Assembly (NCBI GenBank): GCA_030640885.1 | Contig: DAOWIN010000163.1 | Coordinates: forward strand, 1 to 10,160 | DNA: 10,160 nucleotides | From: Candidatus Omnitrophota bacterium | Lineage (GTDB): Bacteria; Omnitrophota; 4484-213 | Reading direction: 5' to 3' | Shown here: positions 1 to 6,760 of the stretch, one piece after another | Numbering within the stretch: the first letter of the stretch is position 1 | Layout: the number at the start of each line of letters is the position of its first letter | Program-made: the position numbers and the translations under genes | The notes under the pieces: model-generated | Database searches by the model: none | The model's input: only the letters and a program-made list of their open reading frames with translations | What the model was told of the DNA's origin: nothing

Positions 1-85
1 TAGATTCATCCATTTTATCAATAGTAATAAGAAGCCATTCATTTTGGTATCTTTTTTTGATTGTCTCAATTTTTTGTGAACGCAT
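1..85 (-). CDS. Partial small hypothetical protein, N-terminal 28 residues
   Basis: Reading leftward from an ATG at 85-83, an open frame runs off the window edge and gives MRSQKIETIKKRYQNEWLLI followed by TIDKMDES. The start is supported by a good ribosome binding site, GAGGTG, about seven bases upstream on the minus strand. The piece is charged, has no signal peptide, and contains a short K/R-R-Y-x-N-E-W-L-L-I stretch. That stretch feels like a family of short uncharacterised proteins often found near toxin-antitoxin or mobile genes, but I cannot identify it firmly. The gene is divergent from the efflux operon and need not be related to it. It is too short here to assign a function. Confidence 0.6.
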   Translation of the reverse strand, partial: MRSQKIETIKKRYQNEWLLITIDKMDES

Positions 86-105
86 AATTCATCACCTCAA
101 TATTT

Positions 106-134
106 AAAATAGCATAATTAAACAACAAAGTCAA
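106..134 (-). promoter_or_regulatory. Possible promoter of the leftward partial gene
   Basis: On the minus strand, TTGACT (129-134) and TATTTT (106-111) are separated by 17 bases. A TGC (112-114) directly upstream of the -10 gives an extended -10 element. Transcription would begin about 14 bases before the start codon, leaving just enough leader for the GAGGTG ribosome binding site. The match is moderate, and AT-rich spacers give such hits by chance. Confidence 0.35.
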
Positions 135-137
135 TGG

Positions 138-192
138 TGTCAAGCCAAAGTAGAAATGTCACCTTTTTACACATTTAGAAATGTCCGCTTTT
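138..192. repeat. Short direct repeat resembling an insertion-sequence end remnant
   Basis: TAGAAATGTCACCTTTT (151-167) and TAGAAATGTCCGCTTTT (176-192) match at 15 of 17 positions and are spaced 25 bases apart. They follow a TGTCAAGCC at 138. Several short direct repeats just inside a terminus that begins with TG are typical of IS21-type elements, where they are transposase binding sites. No transposase gene or matching inverted end is present in the window, so if this is an element it is a solo end or a decayed remnant. The identification rests on layout only. Confidence 0.35.
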
Positions 193-268
193 ATGTTTTA
201 ACTAAACTTTGACAAAAATCCTTTTCCAAGTGTGCAGACTTTTATTTTTAATAATTCGCAGAATTTAC

Positions 269-297
269 TTGACAAGAACCAAAATATAGAATATATT
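269..297 (+). promoter_or_regulatory. Promoter P1 of the tetR-led efflux operon
   Basis: A perfect -35 (TTGACA, 269-274) and a good -10 (TATATT, 292-297) are separated by the optimal 17 bases. Transcription is expected to start near 304, inside the palindromic operator. The leader then carries a strong AGGAGG (341-346) before the tetR ATG. The same promoter layout recurs upstream of the patatin gene at 6765-6793, with identical -35, -10, spacer length and flanking bases. Confidence 0.8.
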
Positions 298-302
298 TAT
301 AA

Positions 303-320
303 GGACGGACGGGTCAGTCC
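303..320. promoter_or_regulatory. Operator O1, TetR-type palindrome at the P1 start site
   Basis: The core is GACGGAC-GG-GTCAGTC (304-319). The seven-base arms match at six of seven positions, and a G/C pair at 303/320 extends the symmetry. Near-palindromes of this size with GTCAGTC-like half-sites are typical targets of TetR-family dimers. The site begins six bases after the -10, so bound protein would block transcription initiation. Because the first gene downstream is a TetR regulator, autoregulation is the likely purpose. A second, more degenerate version lies at 6800-6815. Confidence 0.75.
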
Positions 321-355
321 GCTTAAAAAAGTCGAGAGAAAGGAGGTCTATTGGG

Positions 356-961
356 ATGAAAATTACAGATAAAGCCAAAAGAAAAGAACTTGTCCAAATG
401 AGACAAAAGCAAATACTTGATGTTGCGACTCGCATTTTCTCTAAAAAGGGATTTACTCGCACTCAGGTTGATAAGATAGCAAATTTGGCGGGTTTAGGTA
501 AAGGCACAGTTTATAGGTATTTTAAGAATAAGAAAAATCTTTTTCTTTCTGTGGTAGATAGAGGTATAGAAAATTTAAAGGATTTGGTATTAGAAGCGAT
601 GGCAAAAGAAAAAGAGCCATTGGATAAGATAAAAAAAGCGATAGAGGCATATTTAAAGTTTTTTGAAAACAACTCAAACCTTATTGGAATATTAATTTAT
701 GAACAGAGTGAATTCCAAAATAGAATTCAGAAAAGATACTTTGACCATTATTATGAACATATCAATAAAATGGAGGAAGTATTTCGCCAGGGTATAGCCA
801 AAGGTCAGATTAAGAAAATAGATGTCAAGGGTGCGATTGGTATTTTGACAAATATGCTCAATGGTCTTGTATATATGTGGCAGATAGAGGGTAGAAAATA
901 TCCAATTGTAGAAAAATTTCCTATGTTTTTGAAAATATATTTTTCAGGGATAGCCAAATGA
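356..961 (+). CDS. TetR/AcrR-family transcriptional repressor
   Basis: This 201-residue protein has the normal TetR length and layout. An N-terminal helix-turn-helix domain spans about residues 17-62, with helices 2-3 in TQVDKIANLAGLGKGTVYRY (36-55) containing the characteristic GKGTVYRYF motif. A helical ligand-binding and dimerisation domain of about 140 residues follows and is too variable to predict the inducer. The start is fixed by a strong AGGAGG nine bases upstream. It is the first gene of the efflux operon, and its stop overlaps the next gene's start by four bases (ATGA), so pump and regulator are translationally coupled. TetR proteins at the head of RND operons usually repress until a pump substrate binds. 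The palindrome at 303-320 is the obvious self-operator, and the related site at 6800-6815 suggests that it also controls the second operon. Confidence 0.93.
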   Translation: MKITDKAKRKELVQMRQKQILDVATRIFSKKGFTRTQVDKIANLAGLGKGTVYRYFKNKKNLFLSVVDRGIENLKDLVLEAMAKEKEPLDKIKKAIEAYLKFFENNSNLIGILIYEQSEFQNRIQKRYFDHYYEHINKMEEVFRQGIAKGQIKKIDVKGAIGILTNMLNGLVYMWQIEGRKYPIVEKFPMFLKIYFSGIAK

Positions 962-2313
962 AAAATTCAATGATATTGGGAATGGTTAAGAGAAAAATAA
1001 ACCCCGCCCCTGCACGCAGGAGTGGAGTAAAATGTGCGGTTGGTTTTATCTTGTTGCTTCTTTTACCAATGTATTCGTATGCTGAAGAAGTTAAAACAAT
1101 GCCCGAGGTGCTTACTATAGAAGACAGTATCAATATAGCCTTAGAAAATAATTACGGGTTGAAAGCCGCCTCAGAAAAAATTACTGGCGCCAAAGAAAAA
1201 AGCCGGGAGGCAAAAACTTTGTTTTTACCAAAATTTAAAGCAGAATCTTCCTATAGCCATTTAAATGAAGCACCGACTTTTCTATCAGTAGAAGTTGGAG
1301 ATGATAATATCTATGATGCAAGGGCAGTGGTTTCCCAGCCACTCTGGACAGGCGGTAAAATCCTTTCCTTAAATAAACAAGCAAGAAATAATTTAGAAGC
1401 CACAAAGTATAATTATGAAGAGACAAAGCAAAATCTAATCTTGCAGGTTAAAGAAGCTTATTTTGGGATATTGGCAGCCCAAAAGTACAGGGAAGTCTGT
1501 TATGATGCAACAGAACAGATGAAGGTTCATCTTGAAACAGTAAGAGGTCTTTACAACGCTGGCACTATTCCAAATATTGACCTTTTGAGGACTGAGGTGC
1601 AATTAGCAAATGCAGAACAGGTACTCATTAAAGCTGAAAATGGGGTTGAGTTAGCAAAATCTTTATTCAATACCATATTAGCGAGAGATTTAAATTTACT
1701 TGTAGAGGTGGTTAATGTTTTTGAAATTATAAAGCAAGATTATAACTTAGACCACTTACTTGAAAGGGCTGGAAGCAATCGTCCCGAGATTTATAAGATA
1801 AAACACAATATCGAGATGGCTAAAGCAGGTATTGATGTGGTTCAAAGTAATTACTGGCCACAAATAGGACTTTTTGGAAACTATAAATATCATAAGGGCG
1901 ACGAGCCGATTATAGAGTGGGAAAAAGATTGGATAGTGGGTGTAAATGTTAGTGTAGATGTCTGGAATTGGGGAGAGACTAAAACACAGGTAGGTCAGGC
2001 AAAAGCCGCCTTAAGAGAAATAGAACATCTCCAATCTCAACTAAAAGATGGAATTGCTTTGGAAGTAAAAAGCGCCCTATTAAGCGTAGGGGAGGCTAAA
2101 AAGAGAATTAAGGTATCCGAAAAAGCAGTAATCCAGGCTGAAGAAAGTTTAAGCAGTACGCAAATTGGGTATAAGAATGGCCGAGTAGATAATGTAGAAG
2201 TGTTGGCTGCTCAATTAGCGTTAACTCAAGCTAAGACAAGCCATCTTGAAGCAATATATAATTGTATTTTGAATCAGGCAAGATTAGAAAGGGCCGTGGG
2301 CCTGCCCCGTTAG
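958..2313 (+). CDS. TolC-like outer membrane efflux protein (first copy)
   Basis: This 451-residue protein has the two tandem outer-membrane-efflux repeats of the TolC family. Each begins with the usual helix (TIEDSINIALENNYGLKAA, about 54-72; the second repeat starts near HLLERAGSNRPEI) and runs through long amphipathic helices. The strand segment WIVGVNVSVDVWNWGETK is typical of the beta-barrel region. A signal peptide is present, with hydrophobic core CAVGFILLLLLPMY and cleavage probably after YSYA near residue 42. The n-region is unusually long (24 residues) because a palindrome at 1001-1028 is translated there as NPAPARRSGV. The ATG at 958 overlaps the tetR stop and has AGGGA seven bases upstream. 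The last codons and the stop lie inside a second palindrome (2303-2334). The protein should form the trimeric outer membrane channel of the pump encoded by the next two genes. Confidence 0.93.
   Translation: MKNSMILGMVKRKINPAPARRSGVKCAVGFILLLLLPMYSYAEEVKTMPEVLTIEDSINIALENNYGLKAASEKITGAKEKSREAKTLFLPKFKAESSYSHLNEAPTFLSVEVGDDNIYDARAVVSQPLWTGGKILSLNKQARNNLEATKYNYEETKQNLILQVKEAYFGILAAQKYREVCYDATEQMKVHLETVRGLYNAGTIPNIDLLRTEVQLANAEQVLIKAENGVELAKSLFNTILARDLNLLVEVVNVFEIIKQDYNLDHLLERAGSNRPEIYKIKHNIEMAKAGIDVVQSNYWPQIGLFGNYKYHKGDEPIIEWEKDWIVGVNVSVDVWNWGETKTQVGQAKAALREIEHLQSQLKDGIALEVKSALLSVGEAKKRIKVSEKAVIQAEESLSSTQIGYKNGRVDNVEVLAAQLALTQAKTSHLEAIYNCILNQARLERAVGLPR
1001..1028. repeat. Imperfect GC-rich palindrome inside the tolC signal-peptide region
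   Basis: ACCCCGCCCCTGC (1001-1013) can pair with GCAGGAGTGGAGT (1016-1028): ten Watson-Crick pairs, one G-T pair and two mismatches. It is much richer in GC than its surroundings. It is translated as NPAPARRSGV (residues 15-24), just before the hydrophobic core of the signal peptide. It could be an inserted palindromic repeat or a local mRNA structure near the start codon. Confidence 0.5.
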
Positions 2314-2334
2314 ATAGTAAACATCTAACGGGGT
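2303..2334. repeat. Palindromic repeat element, copy 1, spanning the tolC stop codon
   Basis: CCCCGTTAGAT (2305-2315) and ATCTAACGGGG (2323-2333) form a perfect 11-base stem with a 7-base loop. The TAG stop of the preceding gene (2311-2313) lies in the left arm. The 32-base segment matches the one at 3102-3133 at 27 of 32 positions, including identical 12-base left ends, so it is a dispersed repeat and not only a hairpin. There is no T-tract after it, and the downstream adaptor gene has its own AGGAGG at 2340-2345. It is therefore not a standard terminator, though it could slow transcription or stabilise mRNA ends. Confidence 0.75.
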
Positions 2335-2354
2335 GAATCAGGAGGCGAATAATT

Positions 2355-3302
2355 ATGAGGAAATCTGTAATTTTAATAATTTTTTTAGCAATCTTAACAG
2401 TTTTGGGATTAAGGAGTGTCCGAAGCAATAATGATAGGAGCCAAGGGGAGGTAAGAATTTCTACCGTTAGGGCAGTCCGGGTTATAAGAGGCGAGATTAA
2501 AGACAGAATGTCTTGTGTAGGTAATATTGCCGGTCAGGAAATGGTAACCTTGATGAGCAAGATTCCGGGAAAGATTGATCGTTTTCTTGTCAGGGAAGGA
2601 GATAAAGTAAAAAAAGGTGATGTTCTGGTTTTAATTGATAGGGATATAGAAGGGATGAAATATGAGAAGGCATCAATTAAATCGCCGATTGACGGAATGG
2701 TAATAAAAAAGTTTTTAGATGAAGGTTCTCAGGTTGAACCAAGCGTAAGCCCGATGCTCAGAGTTCCTGTAGTTATGATAGCTAATATTGACAGAGTAAA
2801 GGTCTTGATGAATGTTTCCGAGAAATATTTAGGCAGATTAAAAGAAAAAGCCGAGGCAGAAGTTAAAGTAGATGCATATCCCGACGAAGTTTTTTTTGGC
2901 AAAATAACAAGGATTGCTCCTTTAGTTGACCTTGCCACGCGGACATTGGAAGTGGAAGTAAAGGTTTTTAATAAAGATTATCGGCTTAAGCCGGGAATGT
3001 TTGCCAGAGTAAATCTTATATTAGAGAAAAAAGAAAATGCGCTCATTGTGCCTATTAAGGCGGTGCTTAGCGAAAATAGCCGCAAATTTGTTTTTGTTGT
3101 TTGCCCCGTTAGAAAAGAAACTTCTAATGGGGTTAATAGCTCTATTGCCCACAAGAAAAAAGTAGAAACAGGAATATATCAAAAAGATTCTGTTGAAATT
3201 ATAGAGGGGTTAAACGCCGGCGAAAAAGTAATCATAGAAGGAAACTACGGTCTTAAGGATGGCACAAATGTTCTTATAGAAACCAAGGAAAATATTCAAT
3301 GA
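2355..3302 (+). CDS. RND periplasmic adaptor (membrane fusion protein), hairpin-less type
   Basis: This 315-residue HlyD/AcrA-family adaptor should link the RND permease to the outer membrane channel. Residues 1-20 are a hydrophobic anchor or signal segment with no lipobox cysteine. The first half of the lipoyl domain is at about 69-95 (KIPGKIDRFLVREGDKVKKG onward), and the second half starts near 108 with SIKSPIDGMVIKKF. Only about 12 residues join the halves, so the coiled-coil hairpin seen in AcrA is missing. The beta-barrel follows (VDAYPDEVFFGKITRIAPLV, then RLKPGMFARVNL), then the membrane-proximal domain. Within that last domain, CPVRKETSNGV (250-260) is the translation of a palindromic repeat and looks like an insertion in a turn. 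The ATG at 2355 has AGGAGG nine bases upstream. The stop overlaps the RND start by four bases (ATGA). Confidence 0.92.
   Translation: MRKSVILIIFLAILTVLGLRSVRSNNDRSQGEVRISTVRAVRVIRGEIKDRMSCVGNIAGQEMVTLMSKIPGKIDRFLVREGDKVKKGDVLVLIDRDIEGMKYEKASIKSPIDGMVIKKFLDEGSQVEPSVSPMLRVPVVMIANIDRVKVLMNVSEKYLGRLKEKAEAEVKVDAYPDEVFFGKITRIAPLVDLATRTLEVEVKVFNKDYRLKPGMFARVNLILEKKENALIVPIKAVLSENSRKFVFVVCPVRKETSNGVNSSIAHKKKVETGIYQKDSVEIIEGLNAGEKVIIEGNYGLKDGTNVLIETKENIQ
3102..3133. repeat. Palindromic repeat element, copy 2, translated within the adaptor
   Basis: CCCCGTTAGAA (3104-3114) pairs with TTCTAATGGGG (3122-3132), with a single G-T pair. The segment matches the palindrome at 2303-2334 at 27 of 32 positions. 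It sits inside the open adaptor gene, starts exactly on a codon boundary and is read as CPVRKETSNGV. Ordinary adaptors of this family have a short turn at this point between a VFVV-like strand and a KKVETG-like strand, so this looks like an in-frame insertion that the fold tolerates. Confidence 0.75.
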
Positions 3303-6300
3303 AGTTACCTGAATTTTCTGTTCATCGCTCAGTTACGGTTTTGATGTTAATCGGCATTATTGTCGTCTTAGGCGCCATATCTTTATCTAGATTAACTGTA
3401 GAGGTTATGCCTGATTTAACCTATCCTACGGCCTCGGTTATTACTGCCTATGGAGGTGCCGCATCTGAGGATATAGAAACATTAGTTACGAAACCCATTG
3501 AGACGGCAGTAAGCAAGGTCAAAAATGTCAAGACCGTCAATTCTATCTCTCAAGAAGAGATTTCTATTGTGATGGTAGAGTTTGAATGGGGTACTAATGT
3601 GGATTTTGGTGCTCAGGATATACGTGATGCTATTGGAGTAGTTGAGGATTTTCTCCCCGAAGGTATAGATAAGCCCATTGTTATCAAGTTTGACCCCTCG
3701 CTTATCCCTGTGATTGCCTATGGTATTACTGGAGAACGGGATTTGAGAAATTTAAGGACACTGGTTAAGGACCAGATAAAAGACCGCCTTGAGATGGTCG
3801 ATGGTGTGGCTAACTGTATGATTATGGGTGGAAGAGAAAGAGAGATTCAGGTAAGGATTGATAGAGAAAAATTAGAAGCGCTTAATATCCCTATCTTGCA
3901 GGTAGTATCCACTTTAAGATATGAAAATCTTGACCTTTCCGGCGGGCATATTACCAGGGGCTATACAGAATATCTTTTGCGCACACTGGGAGAATTTGAA
4001 AATTTAGATCAGATAAGAAACACAATAATTGCTGTCAGAGACCAAAAGTCAATATATTTGAAGGATTTTGCCGAAGTTTATGATACGCATACTGAAATCA
4101 GAAACTATAGCCGCGCCAACAAAAAGAACGGTCTTATTTTGGCAGTTATTAAAGAATCCGGCGCAAACGATTTAAAAGTGGTTAATGGTGCAAAAAGGAA
4201 ACTAAAAGAAATAAAAAAAGATCTTCCTTCTGATATTAAGACATATATTGCTTTAGATCAGGGAAGGATTACCCAACTAATGATTTCTACTACTGCTAGC
4301 GATTGTATCTGGGGTGGACTTTTAGCGGTTATAATTCTATTTTTATTTTTGCGTAATTGGAGACCGACTTTCGTTATTGCTTTATCTATTCCGCTATCAA
4401 TTTTGGCTACCTTTATCGCTGTCTATTTTTTAGGTTACAGTTTGAGTATAATGACGATGAGCGGTCTTGCTTTGGGCGTAGGTATGCTTGTCTCCAACGC
4501 CATTATTGTTATTGAAAATATTTTTCGGCATTTAGAGGAAGGGAAAAACAGAAATCAAGCTGCCATTATAGGTACAAGTGAAGTGGGTACGGCTATAACT
4601 GCCTCTACCCTTACCACCATTGCTGTCTTTTTACCCCTGATCTATATTACAGGTATCGCAGGAAAGCTTTCTCGTGGTTTGGCTCTTACGGTTACCGCTT
4701 CACTCATCGCTTCTTTATTTACTGCTCTCACTTTAATACCGATGATGGCCTCTAAGATATTTGTTAAAAGAAAAGCGAAAAAAGATTATGAACTCCATTT
4801 TGGAGAAAGGGGTTTTAATTTTTTAAAAAATTGGTACAAAAAAACTCTTGTTGTCGCTCTTCGCCATCGCGTTAAGGTTTCTGTAGCAGCCATAGGGATA
4901 TTTGCCATAAGTATGTGTCTTTTGCCTTTTGTGGGCAAGGAATTTATGCCGGTAATTGATCCGGGGTTAGTTATAGTTAAAGTTAAAACGCCTGTTGGTA
5001 CAAGCTTAGAGGAGACCGACCGTGTGGTTAAACAAGTAGAAGATATTATGATATGCCAGAAAGAAGCGGATGTTTTAGGAACTTTTACCGGGTTAATGGA
5101 AGGCACAAAATTGGATGTGGCTTTTAGCGGAAGTGGGATAGGCAATATGGGAGTGAATGAGGCAATGATATTTGCTCATTTAGTGGATAAGAACGAACGA
5201 AAGCGTTCAAGTATGCAAATACAAAATGCTATTCGTAAACAGTTCCCCCAGATTGAGGGCACTAAAATAGAATTTATTGATCTGGCAAGGTTTATTACTT
5301 CAGGAGGCACGGGGCAGATTCCTATTGAGATAAAAATATTTGGCAAGGATTTGATTAAATTAGAACAGATAGCAAATGAGATTGTGGCTAAAATAAAACC
5401 CATCAAAGGTCTTTACGATGTAGATACAACCCTTCGGAGTGGCAAGCCGGAGTTACAATTTGTGATAGATAGAGATAAGGCGGCTCAATTAGGATTGAAT
5501 GTTGGTCAAATTGCCTCTATTATGCGGGCTAATTTTGAAGGTCAGGTTGCTACTCGTTACAAGACAGATGGTGATGAGTTTGATCTGCGGGTACAATATC
5601 GAGACGAAGATAGTCAAACCTTTGATGATGTGAAGCGCGCGGTTATTTTTTCAAGCAAGGGTTCTCAGCATCATTTAGAGGATGTTGCAAAGATTGTGGA
5701 AGGAAAAGGTCCGGTTAAACTTTATCGGGAGAATCAAGCAAGAAAGACAACTGTTACCGCCAACTTTTCTGACAGGGATTTAGGAAGTATACTAACGGAT
5801 ATAAAAGCCAGAGTAAAAGAGATAAACTTGCCATCAGGATATTTTGCGGAATATGGTGGGGAAGCAAAGCGTATGCGTGAGACATTTGTTGCCTTAGGTA
5901 GCGTATTTCTTTTGGCAATATTATTGATATATATGATTATGGCTGCCCAGTTTGAATCGTTGGTGCATCCTTTTACAGTGATGTTCACTGTTCCATTCGG
6001 AATCATTGGAGTAATTTTAATGCTGCTATTAACCGGCAATAGTCTTTCTATGGTTTCTTTTTTAGGTGTCATTATCCTTGCCGGCGTTGTAGTTAACAAC
6101 GGTATAGTTCTTGTAGATTATGTTAATCAGCTTAGAGCTAAGGGTATGAATAAAGATGAAGCGATTATTCATGGTGGAGTAACTAAGTTAAGGGCAGTTT
6201 TATTGACAGCGGCCACGACCATGTTTGGAATGCTTCCTATGGCTATAAGCTCTTCAGAGGGATCAGAGCTAAGGTCTCCTATGGCTTTAGCAGTTATTGG

Positions 6301-6424
6301 TGGCTTGTTAGTTTCTACCTTTTTGACTTTGATAATCGTTCCAACAGTTTACAGTATTTTAGATGACATTGCTCATCGAACAAGAAAAGAAATAAGCAAG
6401 AGAGTAATCGGAGAAGAGGAATAA
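3299..6424 (+). CDS. RND-family efflux permease (HAE1-like), TM4 relay residues replaced
   Basis: This full-length 1041-residue inner membrane pump has the duplicated RND layout: a first helix (about 10-31), a large periplasmic loop starting TVEVMPDLTYPTASV, helices 2-6, a cytoplasmic linker, helix 7, a second periplasmic loop, and helices 8-12. It should export amphiphilic compounds or lipids using the proton gradient together with the adaptor and TolC-like protein. Transmembrane 4 reads LGVGMLVSNAIIVIEN, with Ser399-Asn400 where AcrB has the essential Asp407-Asp408. Transmembrane 10 reads VVVNNGIVLVDY, with Asn933 at the position of AcrB Lys940. The Lys replacement is common in related pumps, but loss of both acidic residues is not what I expect. 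The frame is otherwise intact and uninterrupted. The start overlaps the adaptor stop by four bases and has AAGGAA eight bases upstream. Confidence 0.95.
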   Translation: MKLPEFSVHRSVTVLMLIGIIVVLGAISLSRLTVEVMPDLTYPTASVITAYGGAASEDIETLVTKPIETAVSKVKNVKTVNSISQEEISIVMVEFEWGTNVDFGAQDIRDAIGVVEDFLPEGIDKPIVIKFDPSLIPVIAYGITGERDLRNLRTLVKDQIKDRLEMVDGVANCMIMGGREREIQVRIDREKLEALNIPILQVVSTLRYENLDLSGGHITRGYTEYLLRTLGEFENLDQIRNTIIAVRDQKSIYLKDFAEVYDTHTEIRNYSRANKKNGLILAVIKESGANDLKVVNGAKRKLKEIKKDLPSDIKTYIALDQGRITQLMISTTASDCIWGGLLAVIILFLFLRNWRPTFVIALSIPLSILATFIAVYFLGYSLSIMTMSGLALGVGMLVSNAIIVIENIFRHLEEGKNRNQAAIIGTSEVGTAITASTLTTIAVFLPLIYITGIAGKLSRGLALTVTASLIASLFTALTLIPMMASKIFVKRKAKKDYELHFGERGFNFLKNWYKKTLVVALRHRVKVSVAAIGIFAISMCLLPFVGKEFMPVIDPGLVIVKVKTPVGTSLEETDRVVKQVEDIMICQKEADVLGTFTGLMEGTKLDVAFSGSGIGNMGVNEAMIFAHLVDKNERKRSSMQIQNAIRKQFPQIEGTKIEFIDLARFITSGGTGQIPIEIKIFGKDLIKLEQIANEIVAKIKPIKGLYDVDTTLRSGKPELQFVIDRDKAAQLGLNVGQIASIMRANFEGQVATRYKTDGDEFDLRVQYRDEDSQTFDDVKRAVIFSSKGSQHHLEDVAKIVEGKGPVKLYRENQARKTTVTANFSDRDLGSILTDIKARVKEINLPSGYFAEYGGEAKRMRETFVALGSVFLLAILLIYMIMAAQFESLVHPFTVMFTVPFGIIGVILMLLLTGNSLSMVSFLGVIILAGVVVNNGIVLVDYVNQLRAKGMNKDEAIIHGGVTKLRAVLLTAATTMFGMLPMAISSSEGSELRSPMALAVIGGLLVSTFLTLIIVPTVYSILDDIAHRTRKEISKRVIGEEE

Positions 6425-6552
6425 TGAAAAAAATCATAATAATTTTTACGATTTTATCTTTCTCTTTTTTTATTAGTGGCTGTGCGTCCCTTATCCAAAT
6501 TGCCGGACTTGCGGTTGCCGGTTACGGTATTTATGAATCTACTCAAAAGTGA
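6424..6552 (+). CDS. Small 42-residue lipoprotein, last gene of operon 1
   Basis: The ATG at 6424 overlaps the RND stop by one base (TAATG) and is preceded by purine-rich GAGAAGAGG within the RND gene. The peptide begins MKKIIIIFTILSFSFFISGC, a textbook lipoprotein signal with lipobox I-S-G-C (Cys20). The mature part is only 23 residues: CASLIQIAGLAVAGYGIYES then TQK, with a glycine/alanine-rich hydrophobic middle. The product should be a diacyl- or triacyl-modified envelope peptide. I do not recognise a family. Tight coupling to the permease suggests a small accessory subunit or stabiliser of the pump, but that is inference. Confidence 0.75.
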   Translation: MKKIIIIFTILSFSFFISGCASLIQIAGLAVAGYGIYESTQK

Positions 6553-6650
6553 CCTCTGATATGAAGCCCCCGACCAAGATTATCAATGCCGCTTTGTAAA
6601 ATCCTTCCTCTGTCATTTTCATAATCCCATAAAAATAATTTACCCCGATT

Positions 6651-6760
6651 GAGTTTATTGGGTTTGTTGGGTTCATTGGGTTTAACTCCATAAACTCTAT
6701 AAACTCTATAAACTCTATAAACTCAATAAACTCCATTAACTCTACAAACTCTAATGGAGT
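6651..6760. repeat. Nine-base minisatellite with inverted halves
   Basis: The right half has seven near-identical units: CATAAACTC (6689), three copies of TATAAACTC (6698-6724), AATAAACTC (6725), CATTAACTC (6734) and TACAAACTC (6743). The left half (6651-6686) has four nine-base units, GAGTTTATT, GGGTTTGTT, GGGTTCATT and GGGTTTAAC. These read as the same theme on the other strand: GAGTTTATT is the exact complement of the unit at 6725. The array can therefore fold into a long hairpin. As the unit is a multiple of three, one minus-strand frame is open and reads EFI repeats, but this is not good evidence of a protein. Confidence 0.85.

Noticed and set aside
209..237. TTGACA at 209 as an additional promoter for tetR
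   Set aside because: No acceptable -10 lies 16-18 bases downstream.
2303..2334. Hairpin read as an intrinsic terminator after tolC
   Set aside because: No T-tract follows, the adaptor gene starts right after with a strong ribosome binding site, and a near copy lies inside a gene, so it is better seen as a dispersed palindrome.
6539..6736. Minus-strand open frame of 65 codons with EFI repeats
   Set aside because: It is the translation of the nine-base minisatellite plus plain spacer. A nine-base unit keeps any open frame open, there is no convincing ribosome binding site, and it overlaps the lipoprotein gene end.
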